A stretch of 39,880 bases of DNA from Candidatus Poribacteria bacterium (GTDB lineage Bacteria > Poribacteria > WGA-4E > WGA-3G): contig JAGWBV010000031.1 in NCBI GenBank assembly GCA_021295715.1, forward strand, positions 1-39,880. Direction: 5' to 3'. This document shows, piece after piece, positions 7,793-15,621 of the stretch (position 1 is the stretch's first letter; each line of letters begins with the position of its first letter). Under the pieces are notes generated by a model, which ran no database searches, was not told the origin of the DNA, and was given only the letters and a program-made list of their open reading frames with translations. A program made the position numbers and the translations under genes.

Positions 7793-10612
7793 CTAAGATT
7801 GTATCCCTAATTTTCGTTTGAGAATAGTGCCGTGCGCACCGAGCACAACTATCCCAAGCCCTTTAACGTAGTCAACATGGTACAAATCTTCCTCTGTGCC
7901 GGATTCCTCAATTTCCCATGTTGCGCCGCGGTCTCTGGTATGCAGGATGAGTCCACCTTCTCCGACAATCCAGCCTTCCATTTCGTTGATGAAAGAGACA
8001 TCGTAGAGATGCGTACTTACTCCGACATCGACTGCTGACCACGCCAAACCTCCATCTGATGTGCGTAGGACAATACCGTCTCTTCCGACAGTCCATCCCT
8101 TGAGACGGTTCAGGAAAGACACACCATACAGATCATAGCCTGTGTTGGTTGTCTGAAGATGCCATGTATCTCCTTGGTCGTTCGTCCAGAGAATCTTTCC
8201 CCACGACCCGACAGCCCAACCGTAGTGTTCCCCTACCATCTGGATGTCACGGTAGGATGCCGAGGTTTCGTTTTCCTGATGTCTCCAGAGTGTGTTACCG
8301 TCCTTGTTGTGCAGGATAACACCTTCTTTACCGGCAGCCCACCCTTCACCGAAGCCTTGGAAGTGCGCAGCATAAAGTTCACACACTTCTTCTATGGATT
8401 GACTGTTTTGGTCGTAGCCACTCATTACTGGTTTCGTGGTTTCGTTCAAGATCTGCCATGTCATACTGCCATCGGTCGTGGATAGGAAACTTGCATCTTG
8501 GGTAAGCACCCAACCGATTTCTGAGGAAACAAAGTGAACGGCAATTAAAGGTGTATCTACAGGAGATTTAACGCTCTTCCACGTGTTACCACCATCTAAG
8601 GTCTGAAGCATCGTAGTGGAATTACCGACAGCCCATCCTTCAATGGCATTAATGAAGGAAATATCCGCTGATTTTATGCCGGAATCCACACCCATTATTC
8701 GGAAGGGTCCGTCGTTGCGTAAGATATTCCATCCAGCATCTATCCTCGGTAGTTCGGTATTGATCTCCTCAAAGGATCGCTTGCGTGGTGTATATTTTGA
8801 TATTGAGGGAATCGTATACGCGACAGCGATGCCGTCTTCGCCAACAGCAAATATCTTATCCTCCGTGATACTGATGTCGCTAAGATTCTTGTCCGTTCCA
8901 CTGTCTTCACGTGTCCACGTCTTACCACTATCTTGTGTGAGCAGGAGCGTCCCTTTGTCACCGACTGCTATTCCTACAGTCGGAGAGGCGAAAAAGATTT
9001 TGTTAAGATTTTCCTGCGTGCGAGTATACTGTGATTTCCATGTTTTCCCGCCATCGGCGGTATGAAGGATGAGTCCATATTGTCCTGAGACCCAACCCGC
9101 ATTCGCGTTCACAAAGTAAACCGAGTAGAGTTCGTTAAATGTCCCACTCTCCTGAGGTTCCCATGTTTTCCCGCCATCGATGGTGTGGAGGATTTTGCCG
9201 GGCCAACCGATCGTCCATCCTTCATTCGGTGAGATGAAGCAGAGACCTTTTAAGAGTTCAAAGATATAACCGCGCTGCTCAATCCAGTTTTCGCCGCCGT
9301 TATTGGTGTAGAAGATACCCCCCATATCCCCAACAGCCCAACCACGTTCACGATTTAAGAATTGGACATCGTGCAGACCGATCCAGTCGTATCCTTTTTG
9401 CACTTCCCATGTTTCTCCATCTTTAGTGTGCAGAATATAGCCGGAATCGCCGATTGCCCACGCCTGTTCTTCGTCCACAGCGGTCACTTTATTTAAGCCA
9501 ACAGAGAGTCCAGTTTCCTGCCGTTCCCAAGAGCGTCCTTCGTTCTCGGTCCGGAAGATTGCGCCACGACGACCGACAGCCCAGCCGCGTCCGTCATCTG
9601 CCATCTCCACGCCTGCTAAGGGTTCCGCACTGCTTTCCGCGTCGATTATCCACGTCTCTCCACCATCGGTAGAATGCAGCATCGTTCCGTAGCTGCCGAC
9701 TGCCCAGATATGTGTAGCGTCAGGCGAATGCACAGCTAATAGATCACTGTGTGTGCCTGTTTTGTGTACCGTCCATGTCTGTCCACTATCTTGTGTGTGC
9801 AGCACTTCACCAGCTTGCGCTGCCAACCATCCTCTTTTAGCGTCTGTAAAGCAGAGATCATAGATTGCGTGCGTCTCCTCAATGTCAGGTTCTCCGCGGA
9901 TCCACGTTTTCCCGCCGTCTCTTGTTGAGAGAACAGTAGACCCAATTCCGACCGCCCAACCATTCTGTTGGTTGCGATCAAAGTGTATGTTGAGTAAACT
10001 ATGCTCAGGGGCTACCGTTTCATTATCCCATGTTTTCCCGCCATCCGTCGTGTGCAGTGTGGTGCCGAGTTGTGCGATCAACCAACCTTCGTTTTCACTA
10101 ACGAAGTGGACACCAAGAAGTGCTTCCCCCACACCGCTGGAACGGAACTTCCAAGTTTTTCCACCGTTTGCAGTATAGTAGAGTGCGCCGCCTTCTCCAG
10201 TTATCCATCCTCGCAACCCATCCAAAAAGTGAAGGCTGATGAGACTCCCGTCTGTTATAACCTTCTGCCGCCAGTGTATGCCTCCGTCTTGTGTCTGTAA
10301 TAAAATTCCATCGTTGCCGACGATCCAGCCCCGTTTGTTATCTATGAACTGCATTTTATTCAGACGCGCTTCGGTACCACTGTTCTGTGCCTCCCAATTT
10401 TTGCCACCATCTGTTGTGTAGAGGATTGTCCCTTTCTCTCCGATGACCCAGCCGTGCTTTGCGTCGAAAAAGAAGACATCCCTGAATTCTATTTCCCAGT
10501 CAGCTTTTCTAACGATTTCCGCTTTAACAGGCGCGCGCTGTTGTAAGAGTGATTTCACGCCACATCCACTGAGTAGTACAAGAAACAATATGGCTATTGT
10601 AATAATACGCAT
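7793..10612 (-). CDS. Giant Ycf48/BNR-type repeat lipoprotein (19 repeats)
   Basis: 939 residues from the ATG at 10612, chosen because AGGAG lies six bases upstream and the frame then starts with a lipoprotein signal MRIITIAILFLVLLSGCG (lipobox LSGC, Cys18). The rest is a run of about 19 repeats of roughly 43 residues with core WxVGxxGxILHTxDGGKTW. Thirteen are continuous, then there is a divergent linker (about 600-660) containing SKYTPRKRSFEEIN, then six more. This fold is shared by the photosystem II assembly factor Ycf48 and BNR/sortilin propellers; here it is most likely a surface-anchored, multi-propeller binding protein. Nothing links it to photosynthesis. It opens a two-gene unit with the TolB-like gene. 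Confidence 0.85.
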   Translation of the reverse strand: MRIITIAILFLVLLSGCGVKSLLQQRAPVKAEIVRKADWEIEFRDVFFFDAKHGWVIGEKGTILYTTDGGKNWEAQNSGTEARLNKMQFIDNKRGWIVGNDGILLQTQDGGIHWRQKVITDGSLISLHFLDGLRGWITGEGGALYYTANGGKTWKFRSSGVGEALLGVHFVSENEGWLIAQLGTTLHTTDGGKTWDNETVAPEHSLLNIHFDRNQQNGWAVGIGSTVLSTRDGGKTWIRGEPDIEETHAIYDLCFTDAKRGWLAAQAGEVLHTQDSGQTWTVHKTGTHSDLLAVHSPDATHIWAVGSYGTMLHSTDGGETWIIDAESSAEPLAGVEMADDGRGWAVGRRGAIFRTENEGRSWERQETGLSVGLNKVTAVDEEQAWAIGDSGYILHTKDGETWEVQKGYDWIGLHDVQFLNRERGWAVGDMGGIFYTNNGGENWIEQRGYIFELLKGLCFISPNEGWTIGWPGKILHTIDGGKTWEPQESGTFNELYSVYFVNANAGWVSGQYGLILHTADGGKTWKSQYTRTQENLNKIFFASPTVGIAVGDKGTLLLTQDSGKTWTREDSGTDKNLSDISITEDKIFAVGEDGIAVAYTIPSISKYTPRKRSFEEINTELPRIDAGWNILRNDGPFRIMGVDSGIKSADISFINAIEGWAVGNSTTMLQTLDGGNTWKSVKSPVDTPLIAVHFVSSEIGWVLTQDASFLSTTDGSMTWQILNETTKPVMSGYDQNSQSIEEVCELYAAHFQGFGEGWAAGKEGVILHNKDGNTLWRHQENETSASYRDIQMVGEHYGWAVGSWGKILWTNDQGDTWHLQTTNTGYDLYGVSFLNRLKGWTVGRDGIVLRTSDGGLAWSAVDVGVSTHLYDVSFINEMEGWIVGEGGLILHTRDRGATWEIEESGTEEDLYHVDYVKGLGIVVLGAHGTILKRKLGIQS

Positions 10613-10933
10613 GGGCTTCTCCTGTTTCGCATTTGTAATATATCCCAATTAACGTGAATTAACTCAGGCATTTCATGTGTGTCATAAGCCGCATTGCCAC
10701 GCAGTACACAAGTACCGAAAGCATAGATGTATTGTATCACAAATTATAGTTTGGTGCTATGCTACTCTCACAAACTCACTGTTTTGAAGCGTTCCAGTAT
10801 TTTGAAGGAGAGACTCGCGCTTCGACTCGAACGGATCAGTGGTACACCCAACGATGTCGTTGCTGCAATGATATACATGTGTCCTCCTATCTTTGTATAT
10901 GTTTTTTGCCCATACGTGCAAAAATGGAAGTTC
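10613..10933. other. Gene-free divergent interval
   Basis: This is sequence between the divergent Ycf48-like and epimerase genes. Frames reading into it lack ribosome-binding sites and domain content. Apart from the promoter at 10934 I see no clear structure. Confidence 0.5.
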
Positions 10934-10962
10934 TTGACATCCATTGATTTTCCAAGTATACT
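10934..10962 (+). promoter_or_regulatory. Sigma70-type promoter of the epimerase gene
   Basis: TTGACA (10934-10939), a 17-base spacer and TATACT (10957-10962, five of six consensus bases) sit 46 bases before the epimerase ATG at 11009. Confidence 0.75.
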
Positions 10963-11008
10963 TGGCGGTGAGAGAGAATATCATTTTTTACACGGATTGG
11001 AGGTATGC

Positions 11009-12046
11009 ATGCGGGTTTTGATTATTGGTGGCACGGGTCTGATTAGCACGGCGATTACTCGCGCTCTTGTTGCGCGTGGGGACGATGTGACGCTCTACAA
11101 CCGTGGACAGACTGAGGCAGATATTCCAGAAGGATATAACACTCTTACTGGCAATCGGAAAGACTACGCCGCGTTTGAAGCACAGATGGCAGAAGTCGGG
11201 AATTTCGATGCTGTCATTGACATGATCGGTTTCGTTCCTGCTGATATTGAGAGTGCGATACGTGCGTTTCGCGGCAATATCGGACAATTCATTTTCTGTA
11301 GCACCGTCGATGTTTATACGAAACCGGCGCGATGCTATCCTATTCGCGAGGACGCAGCACGGGAACCGATGCCATCTTTTCCATACGCCTACAACAAGGC
11401 AAAGTGTGAGCGACTTTTGGAGGAAGCACACGAGCGTAACGATTTTCCAGTCACGATTATCCGTCCGGCACACACTTACGGTGAGGGACGAGGACTGATT
11501 CATTCACTCGGTCTCGGCGGTGTGTACTACTTCCATCGTATCCGTACTGGAAAGCCGATTATCACACACGGTGACGGTTCCTCTCTCTGGGCGGCGTGTC
11601 ATCGGGACGATGTAGGACAGGCATTCGCCGAAGTGGTCGGTAACGAAAAGACGTTTGGCAAAGGGTATCACACGGCGAGCGAAGAACCCATGACTTGGAA
11701 TCAGTACCATCAAACGGTTGCACAAGCGATGAACGCACCTGACCCCGAATTGGTGCACATTCCAACCGATCTGCTATTTGAGATTGCTCCAAAAGCAGCC
11801 GAATGGTGTAGGGAGAATTTCCAATACAATAACATCTTTGATAACGCCGCTGCAAAATCAGACCTAAATTTCCGTTATACAATCCCTTTTGTCGAAGGTG
11901 TGCGTCGGATCGTTGATTGGCTTGATGCTCGCGGACGCATTCACGATAGAGATGAACCCGATATTTACAGCGAAATTATTGAGAGATGGCGGTATCTCAG
12001 TGTGAAAGAAACTTTTTTCGCCGAGACTAACGAGGCAAGAACGTAA
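11009..12046 (+). CDS. NAD-dependent epimerase/dehydratase family protein (extended SDR)
   Basis: 345 residues from the ATG at 11009, chosen for the GGAGG five bases upstream. The longer frame to 10727 adds 94 residues of non-domain sequence that would cross the promoter. The Rossmann nucleotide loop is GGTGLIS (residues 7-13), and the catalytic Tyr/Lys pair is Y126-x3-K130 in PYAYNKAK, with a serine at about residue 98 in FCSTVDVY. These are typical of extended short-chain dehydrogenases that act on nucleotide sugars or related sugars. The exact substrate is not predictable. The next gene, 38 bases downstream, encodes a nucleoside hydrolase-like protein, so nucleoside or sugar scavenging is possible. 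Confidence 0.85.
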   Translation: MRVLIIGGTGLISTAITRALVARGDDVTLYNRGQTEADIPEGYNTLTGNRKDYAAFEAQMAEVGNFDAVIDMIGFVPADIESAIRAFRGNIGQFIFCSTVDVYTKPARCYPIREDAAREPMPSFPYAYNKAKCERLLEEAHERNDFPVTIIRPAHTYGEGRGLIHSLGLGGVYYFHRIRTGKPIITHGDGSSLWAACHRDDVGQAFAEVVGNEKTFGKGYHTASEEPMTWNQYHQTVAQAMNAPDPELVHIPTDLLFEIAPKAAEWCRENFQYNNIFDNAAAKSDLNFRYTIPFVEGVRRIVDWLDARGRIHDRDEPDIYSEIIERWRYLSVKETFFAETNEART

Positions 12047-12050
12047 AGAC

Positions 12051-12072
12051 AGGACGCAGTCCTACTTTATTT
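12051..12072 (+). terminator. Weak terminator- or attenuator-like hairpin
   Basis: AGGAC-GCA-GTCCT (12051-12063) is followed by the T-rich ACTTTATTTT, between the epimerase stop and the GTG start of the next gene. The stem is only five pairs, so any effect would be partial. Confidence 0.35.
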
Positions 12073-12084
12073 TAGGGGAGACAC

Positions 12085-13032
12085 GTGAAAGTTTTGTATC
12101 TTGTGACAATGTTGACTTTTTTTATGGTGACAATGACACCATCCAACTTGCTGGCAGAAGGGACTGAGGAAATGCATCCAAAGAAGGTGATATTTGAGAC
12201 AGATATGTGCACTGACGTAGATGATGTCGGCGCACTTGCTGTCCTACACGCGCTTGCAGATGAAGGAGAGGTTGAAATCCTCGGCATCAGTTACAACGAA
12301 GCACACCCGAGCGGTGCTGGCACTATCTGTGCGATAAATACATGGTACAACCGAGGCGAGATTCCCATAGGTATCTATAAAGGCGACCTCGCCGATCCCG
12401 ATGAATCGAGTTATCTGGAGAGTATCGCGGCTAATTTCGCGCACGATCTCCCGACCTCCCCAACGCCGAGTTCCTTGGAACTCTATCAACAGGTGCTGAG
12501 TGAACAACCGGATAACTCCGTGACAATCATCAGCGTCGGGTTCCTCAACAATCTCTACGATCTCCTGAAAGCGAATCCCGACCTCGTTGCTCAAAAGGTT
12601 ACCGAACTTGTAGTGATGGCACTGGTCGTTGACGATCCTTACAACACAGTTCGTCACGGTCTGATTGATACATCGGAGTATGTTATCGACAATTGGCCGA
12701 CACCCCTTGTTATCAGTCAGCATGGAGAGTCTGTATATACTGGCGCGAGACTTGGAGAGACACCTGCTGAAAATCCGGTGCGGGAAGCGTATTATCGAAG
12801 GTTCAATGGACAATACAAGGGACGTTCGAGTTGGGACCAGATCGCCGTTCTATATGGTGTGCGCGGTCTCAGTGACTATTTCACTGAAATCACGGATGGC
12901 AAAGGCAGGTTATCGAATGGGTATGAATGGGAGATGAAACAGGGATTTCGGTCTTATCTGGAAGTTCGGGTATCAGATAGCGAGTTCGTCCGTATTATTG
13001 AAGATCTGATGATTAAATCACCGAAAAGATAA
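12085..13032 (+). CDS. Exported nucleoside hydrolase family protein
   Basis: 315 residues with a GTG start; AGGGGAG lies five bases upstream. Residues 1-25 look like a signal peptide (MKVLYLVTMLTFFMVTMTPS), so the enzyme is probably periplasmic or secreted. The metal-binding N-terminal motif ETDMCTDVDD (38-47) corresponds to the DTDxGTDxDD of inosine-uridine-type nucleoside hydrolases, which cleave the N-glycosidic bond of nucleosides using calcium. The first Asp is Glu here. A later SVGFLNNLYDLL segment matches the family's G-x-L-x-N-L region. A second, distinct nucleoside-hydrolase-like protein lies at 14512. Substrate specificity cannot be told from sequence. Confidence 0.85.
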   Translation: MKVLYLVTMLTFFMVTMTPSNLLAEGTEEMHPKKVIFETDMCTDVDDVGALAVLHALADEGEVEILGISYNEAHPSGAGTICAINTWYNRGEIPIGIYKGDLADPDESSYLESIAANFAHDLPTSPTPSSLELYQQVLSEQPDNSVTIISVGFLNNLYDLLKANPDLVAQKVTELVVMALVVDDPYNTVRHGLIDTSEYVIDNWPTPLVISQHGESVYTGARLGETPAENPVREAYYRRFNGQYKGRSSWDQIAVLYGVRGLSDYFTEITDGKGRLSNGYEWEMKQGFRSYLEVRVSDSEFVRIIEDLMIKSPKR

Positions 13033-13076
13033 CACTCTCCGATTTTTTTACTGAACTCACGTTTTTATAGACGCGC

Positions 13077-14222
13077 TTATTTCAACCCTTTAGGGGCTAA
13101 TTCCCCAATGGAACTTTCCAGAATATCGGGTGCCTCGGTGGGTATATTTTTAGCGGTTGGCGGAAGCGGGGTATCAAAAAAGTAGTCAGGATCAGTTTTT
13201 TGTCGTTGCCAAGTTTGGCGCATTTCTCGCCAAGCCCCTAAAAGCGTCCGCGGTTCGGGCATATCTTCGGCAATGAGATGATGCAATTTTTTCAAATTGT
13301 AGCAGGGGACCCCTGCAAACATGTGATGCTCAGTGTGCCAATTCATACGCCAATACAAAAACTCTGCCAATGGGTTGAGCATGATTGACCGTGTGCATTT
13401 GCGGAAGTCAGGATCATTCTCTTTTAAACCACAATGTTGGGTCAGAGAAACGGCGTAGGATCCCCAGTTTGCAATAAATGCACTAACAGTGATCATGAGC
13501 GGGAAAACCCAATAGCCAGTGACGAGCGAAACGACAAGCAGCGTGCCGTGAAAAAGGAGTAGAATCCGAGACCACCCCATCGAATTTTTATGTTCTTCGG
13601 GTTGGTCGACATGTAATGATGCCAACCACTCCTGACTCGGAATTTCTGGCGGTCCCTCTTTGCCAAAGGCACTACGGATGGTGCAGATAACTGCAGCAAT
13701 AAGACCGCCTTTGCTAAAGGTGCGACCGGGTTGCGTGAGCAAATTTACAGTAAACAGTTGAAGAGCGAATAGGGAACCCAATTTGGGTTCAAGTGGGAGC
13801 AGGTTTTCGCGATCGCCTTCGGGATACAAGGTGTAGCGATGATGATAGGTATGGCTACTGGCGTAGTCAAAATGATCCCACCAACTGATGAGACTAAAGA
13901 GGTACAGAAAAAATTTGTTCAGCCACTTGGTCCGAAATACGGTGCCGTGTCCCAACTCATGATTGGCTGTCCCTTTGAAAAAACTGGCGACTGTGCCATG
14001 CAAAAATAAGGCAATGAAAAAGCCGAGCCACATCGCCTGTGACCAAAAGAGATAGACCACACTACCCGTCAATAACCAGAGGGCAAGATGCCCGCCTGCC
14101 TGAAACCAGCCTTGCGCGTCGCTTCGTTTCGATAGATTTCGCAAGGTTGTGCGGTCTATTTTGCTTCGGTACCATTTTACAGAGAGTGTCTTTCGTACTT
14201 CAGAAAGGGATTGATATGTCAT
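13077..14222 (-). CDS. Membrane fatty acid desaturase-type diiron enzyme
   Basis: 381 residues, with GAGAGGG seven bases before the ATG. The three His boxes of membrane diiron desaturases/hydroxylases are intact: HELGH (88-92), HTYHH (124-128) and HTEHH (296-300), plus QHCG at 262-265. Hydrophobic segments near 45-80, 103-115, 220-260 and 285-293 give the usual four-helix layout. The likely reaction is O2-dependent desaturation or hydroxylation of a lipid or alkane-type substrate in the inner membrane. Substrate and position are unknown. It is convergent with the nucleoside hydrolase and divergent from the DUF1593 gene, and stands as a single-gene unit. Confidence 0.85.
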   Translation of the reverse strand: MTYQSLSEVRKTLSVKWYRSKIDRTTLRNLSKRSDAQGWFQAGGHLALWLLTGSVVYLFWSQAMWLGFFIALFLHGTVASFFKGTANHELGHGTVFRTKWLNKFFLYLFSLISWWDHFDYASSHTYHHRYTLYPEGDRENLLPLEPKLGSLFALQLFTVNLLTQPGRTFSKGGLIAAVICTIRSAFGKEGPPEIPSQEWLASLHVDQPEEHKNSMGWSRILLLFHGTLLVVSLVTGYWVFPLMITVSAFIANWGSYAVSLTQHCGLKENDPDFRKCTRSIMLNPLAEFLYWRMNWHTEHHMFAGVPCYNLKKLHHLIAEDMPEPRTLLGAWREMRQTWQRQKTDPDYFFDTPLPPTAKNIPTEAPDILESSIGELAPKGLK

Positions 14223-14511
14223 TTGAATACCCTCTCAAATCTGATTTTATGTGGGAGGTGATTTAAACATCAAAACCAAAGCCACAGAACCTAAAAAATC
14301 TTTGACGTTATCAAGCAAATTTTTAGTGAAGCGTAAGCGCAATTTTCCTGTCCATGCATATTCACGTAGGTCATACAATAACACAAACGTCCTGCATTGT
14401 CAAGCATGCCGACAATAGACGGGTTCAGAGAAGTGATTGAAGCGATTAGCAAAATCCACTATGTGCCTCTAAAAGAGCACTTCTCAAACATCGCATTAAG
14501 GAGATCAACCG

Positions 14512-15588
14512 ATGTTGAGAGAAATGAAGAATTTCAAACTCTATTTCACAGTAATAATCCTGCTACTGTTTACTGCCATCCCTTTCGCACAGGAGACGAA
14601 TGTGGAACGAAAAAAAAGTGAGAACCACTCAACGAATAGACTGCGTGTCATCATGACCTCGGATTTTCCACCGATTGGTGTCGTCAAGGGTGGCAACGTA
14701 CCTAACGATCAAAAGAGCGACCCGGATGATATGCAGTCGATAGTCCGTTTCCTGCTGTATGCCAATGAGTTTGACATCGAAGCACTGATCGCTTCATCTG
14801 GCACCTTTGCCAACATAGCCAAGAAACAACGCCTACTGGATGTGATTGACCGCTATGAAATGGTATATGAGAACCTGAAAAAACATGATCCGTTGTATCC
14901 GACTCCGGACGTTCTGCGTTCGGTTACTTTTCAGGGGCGTAGCGGCACCTGGGGCAAAAAGGGCACTGTCAATATTGGCGAAGGCAAAGACAGTGAGGCT
15001 TCGGAAGCAATCATCAGCATCGTGGATAAGCCCGATCCTCGTCCGATCTATATTGGCATCTGGGGCGATTGCAGCGTTGTAGCGCAAGCGGTGTGGAAGG
15101 TCCAGAATACGCGCAGTGCTGCCGATCTGGAGGCGTTTTTAAGCAAATTGCGTATCCATCAAATTGCGACCCAAGACGGCACGATTGGTTGGTTACGCGA
15201 TAATTTTCCAAAGTTGTTCATCATTCACTCGCAAAAGACTTACCAAGGCATGTTCGGCGGACGTGATCCGATTTCAGACCTCGCCTGGGTCAATGAGCAC
15301 ATTCGCAATAACCACGGACCGCTCTGCGATGTGTATCCGCATGAAGGGATGGGATGCACTGGAGTCTGTGAAGGGGATTCGCCTTCATTTCTGTGGCTGG
15401 TGAGTGCCAATCGCGGGTTGAACGATCCCGATGACCCCACCCAAGAAAGTTGGGGCGGACAATTCAAACGAGTCAAGAACACCAATCACTATGTCGATGG
15501 ACCCGGTGGGTCGAGTATCTCCAAGTGGCGTTCCCACTATCAGGCGGAGTTCAAGGAACGGGCAGACTGGTGTATAAGTCCTCCATAG
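14512..15588 (+). CDS. Exported DUF1593 nucleoside-hydrolase-like protein
   Basis: 358 residues. AAGGAG lies eight bases upstream of the ATG. Residues 1-26 form a signal peptide ending near FAQ/ET. The body matches DUF1593: RVIMTSDFPPIG, the acidic KSDPDDMQSIVRFLLYAN motif and DIEALIASSGT. These proteins share the nucleoside hydrolase fold and are often annotated as cellulose-binding or sugar-binding proteins; catalysis is not established for most. It ends 33 bases before a secreted glycoside hydrolase on the same strand, which suggests a joint role in extracellular glycan use. Confidence 0.8.
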   Translation: MLREMKNFKLYFTVIILLLFTAIPFAQETNVERKKSENHSTNRLRVIMTSDFPPIGVVKGGNVPNDQKSDPDDMQSIVRFLLYANEFDIEALIASSGTFANIAKKQRLLDVIDRYEMVYENLKKHDPLYPTPDVLRSVTFQGRSGTWGKKGTVNIGEGKDSEASEAIISIVDKPDPRPIYIGIWGDCSVVAQAVWKVQNTRSAADLEAFLSKLRIHQIATQDGTIGWLRDNFPKLFIIHSQKTYQGMFGGRDPISDLAWVNEHIRNNHGPLCDVYPHEGMGCTGVCEGDSPSFLWLVSANRGLNDPDDPTQESWGGQFKRVKNTNHYVDGPGGSSISKWRSHYQAEFKERADWCISPP

Positions 15589-15621
15589 CCACACCAAAGT
15601 TTTCATGTATGGAGATTTTTA

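Noticed and set aside
7793-10612. Regular spaced DNA similarity that could suggest a tandem repeat or CRISPR-like array
   Set aside because: The periodicity of about 130 bases is explained by the 19 translated Ycf48/BNR repeats, and the DNA copies diverge at synonymous positions. There are no identical repeats with unique spacers.
10727-11008. N-terminal extension of the epimerase frame
   Set aside because: It would cross a consensus promoter at 10934-10962 and has no domain content. The internal ATG at 11009 has GGAGG at proper spacing and starts the Rossmann fold.
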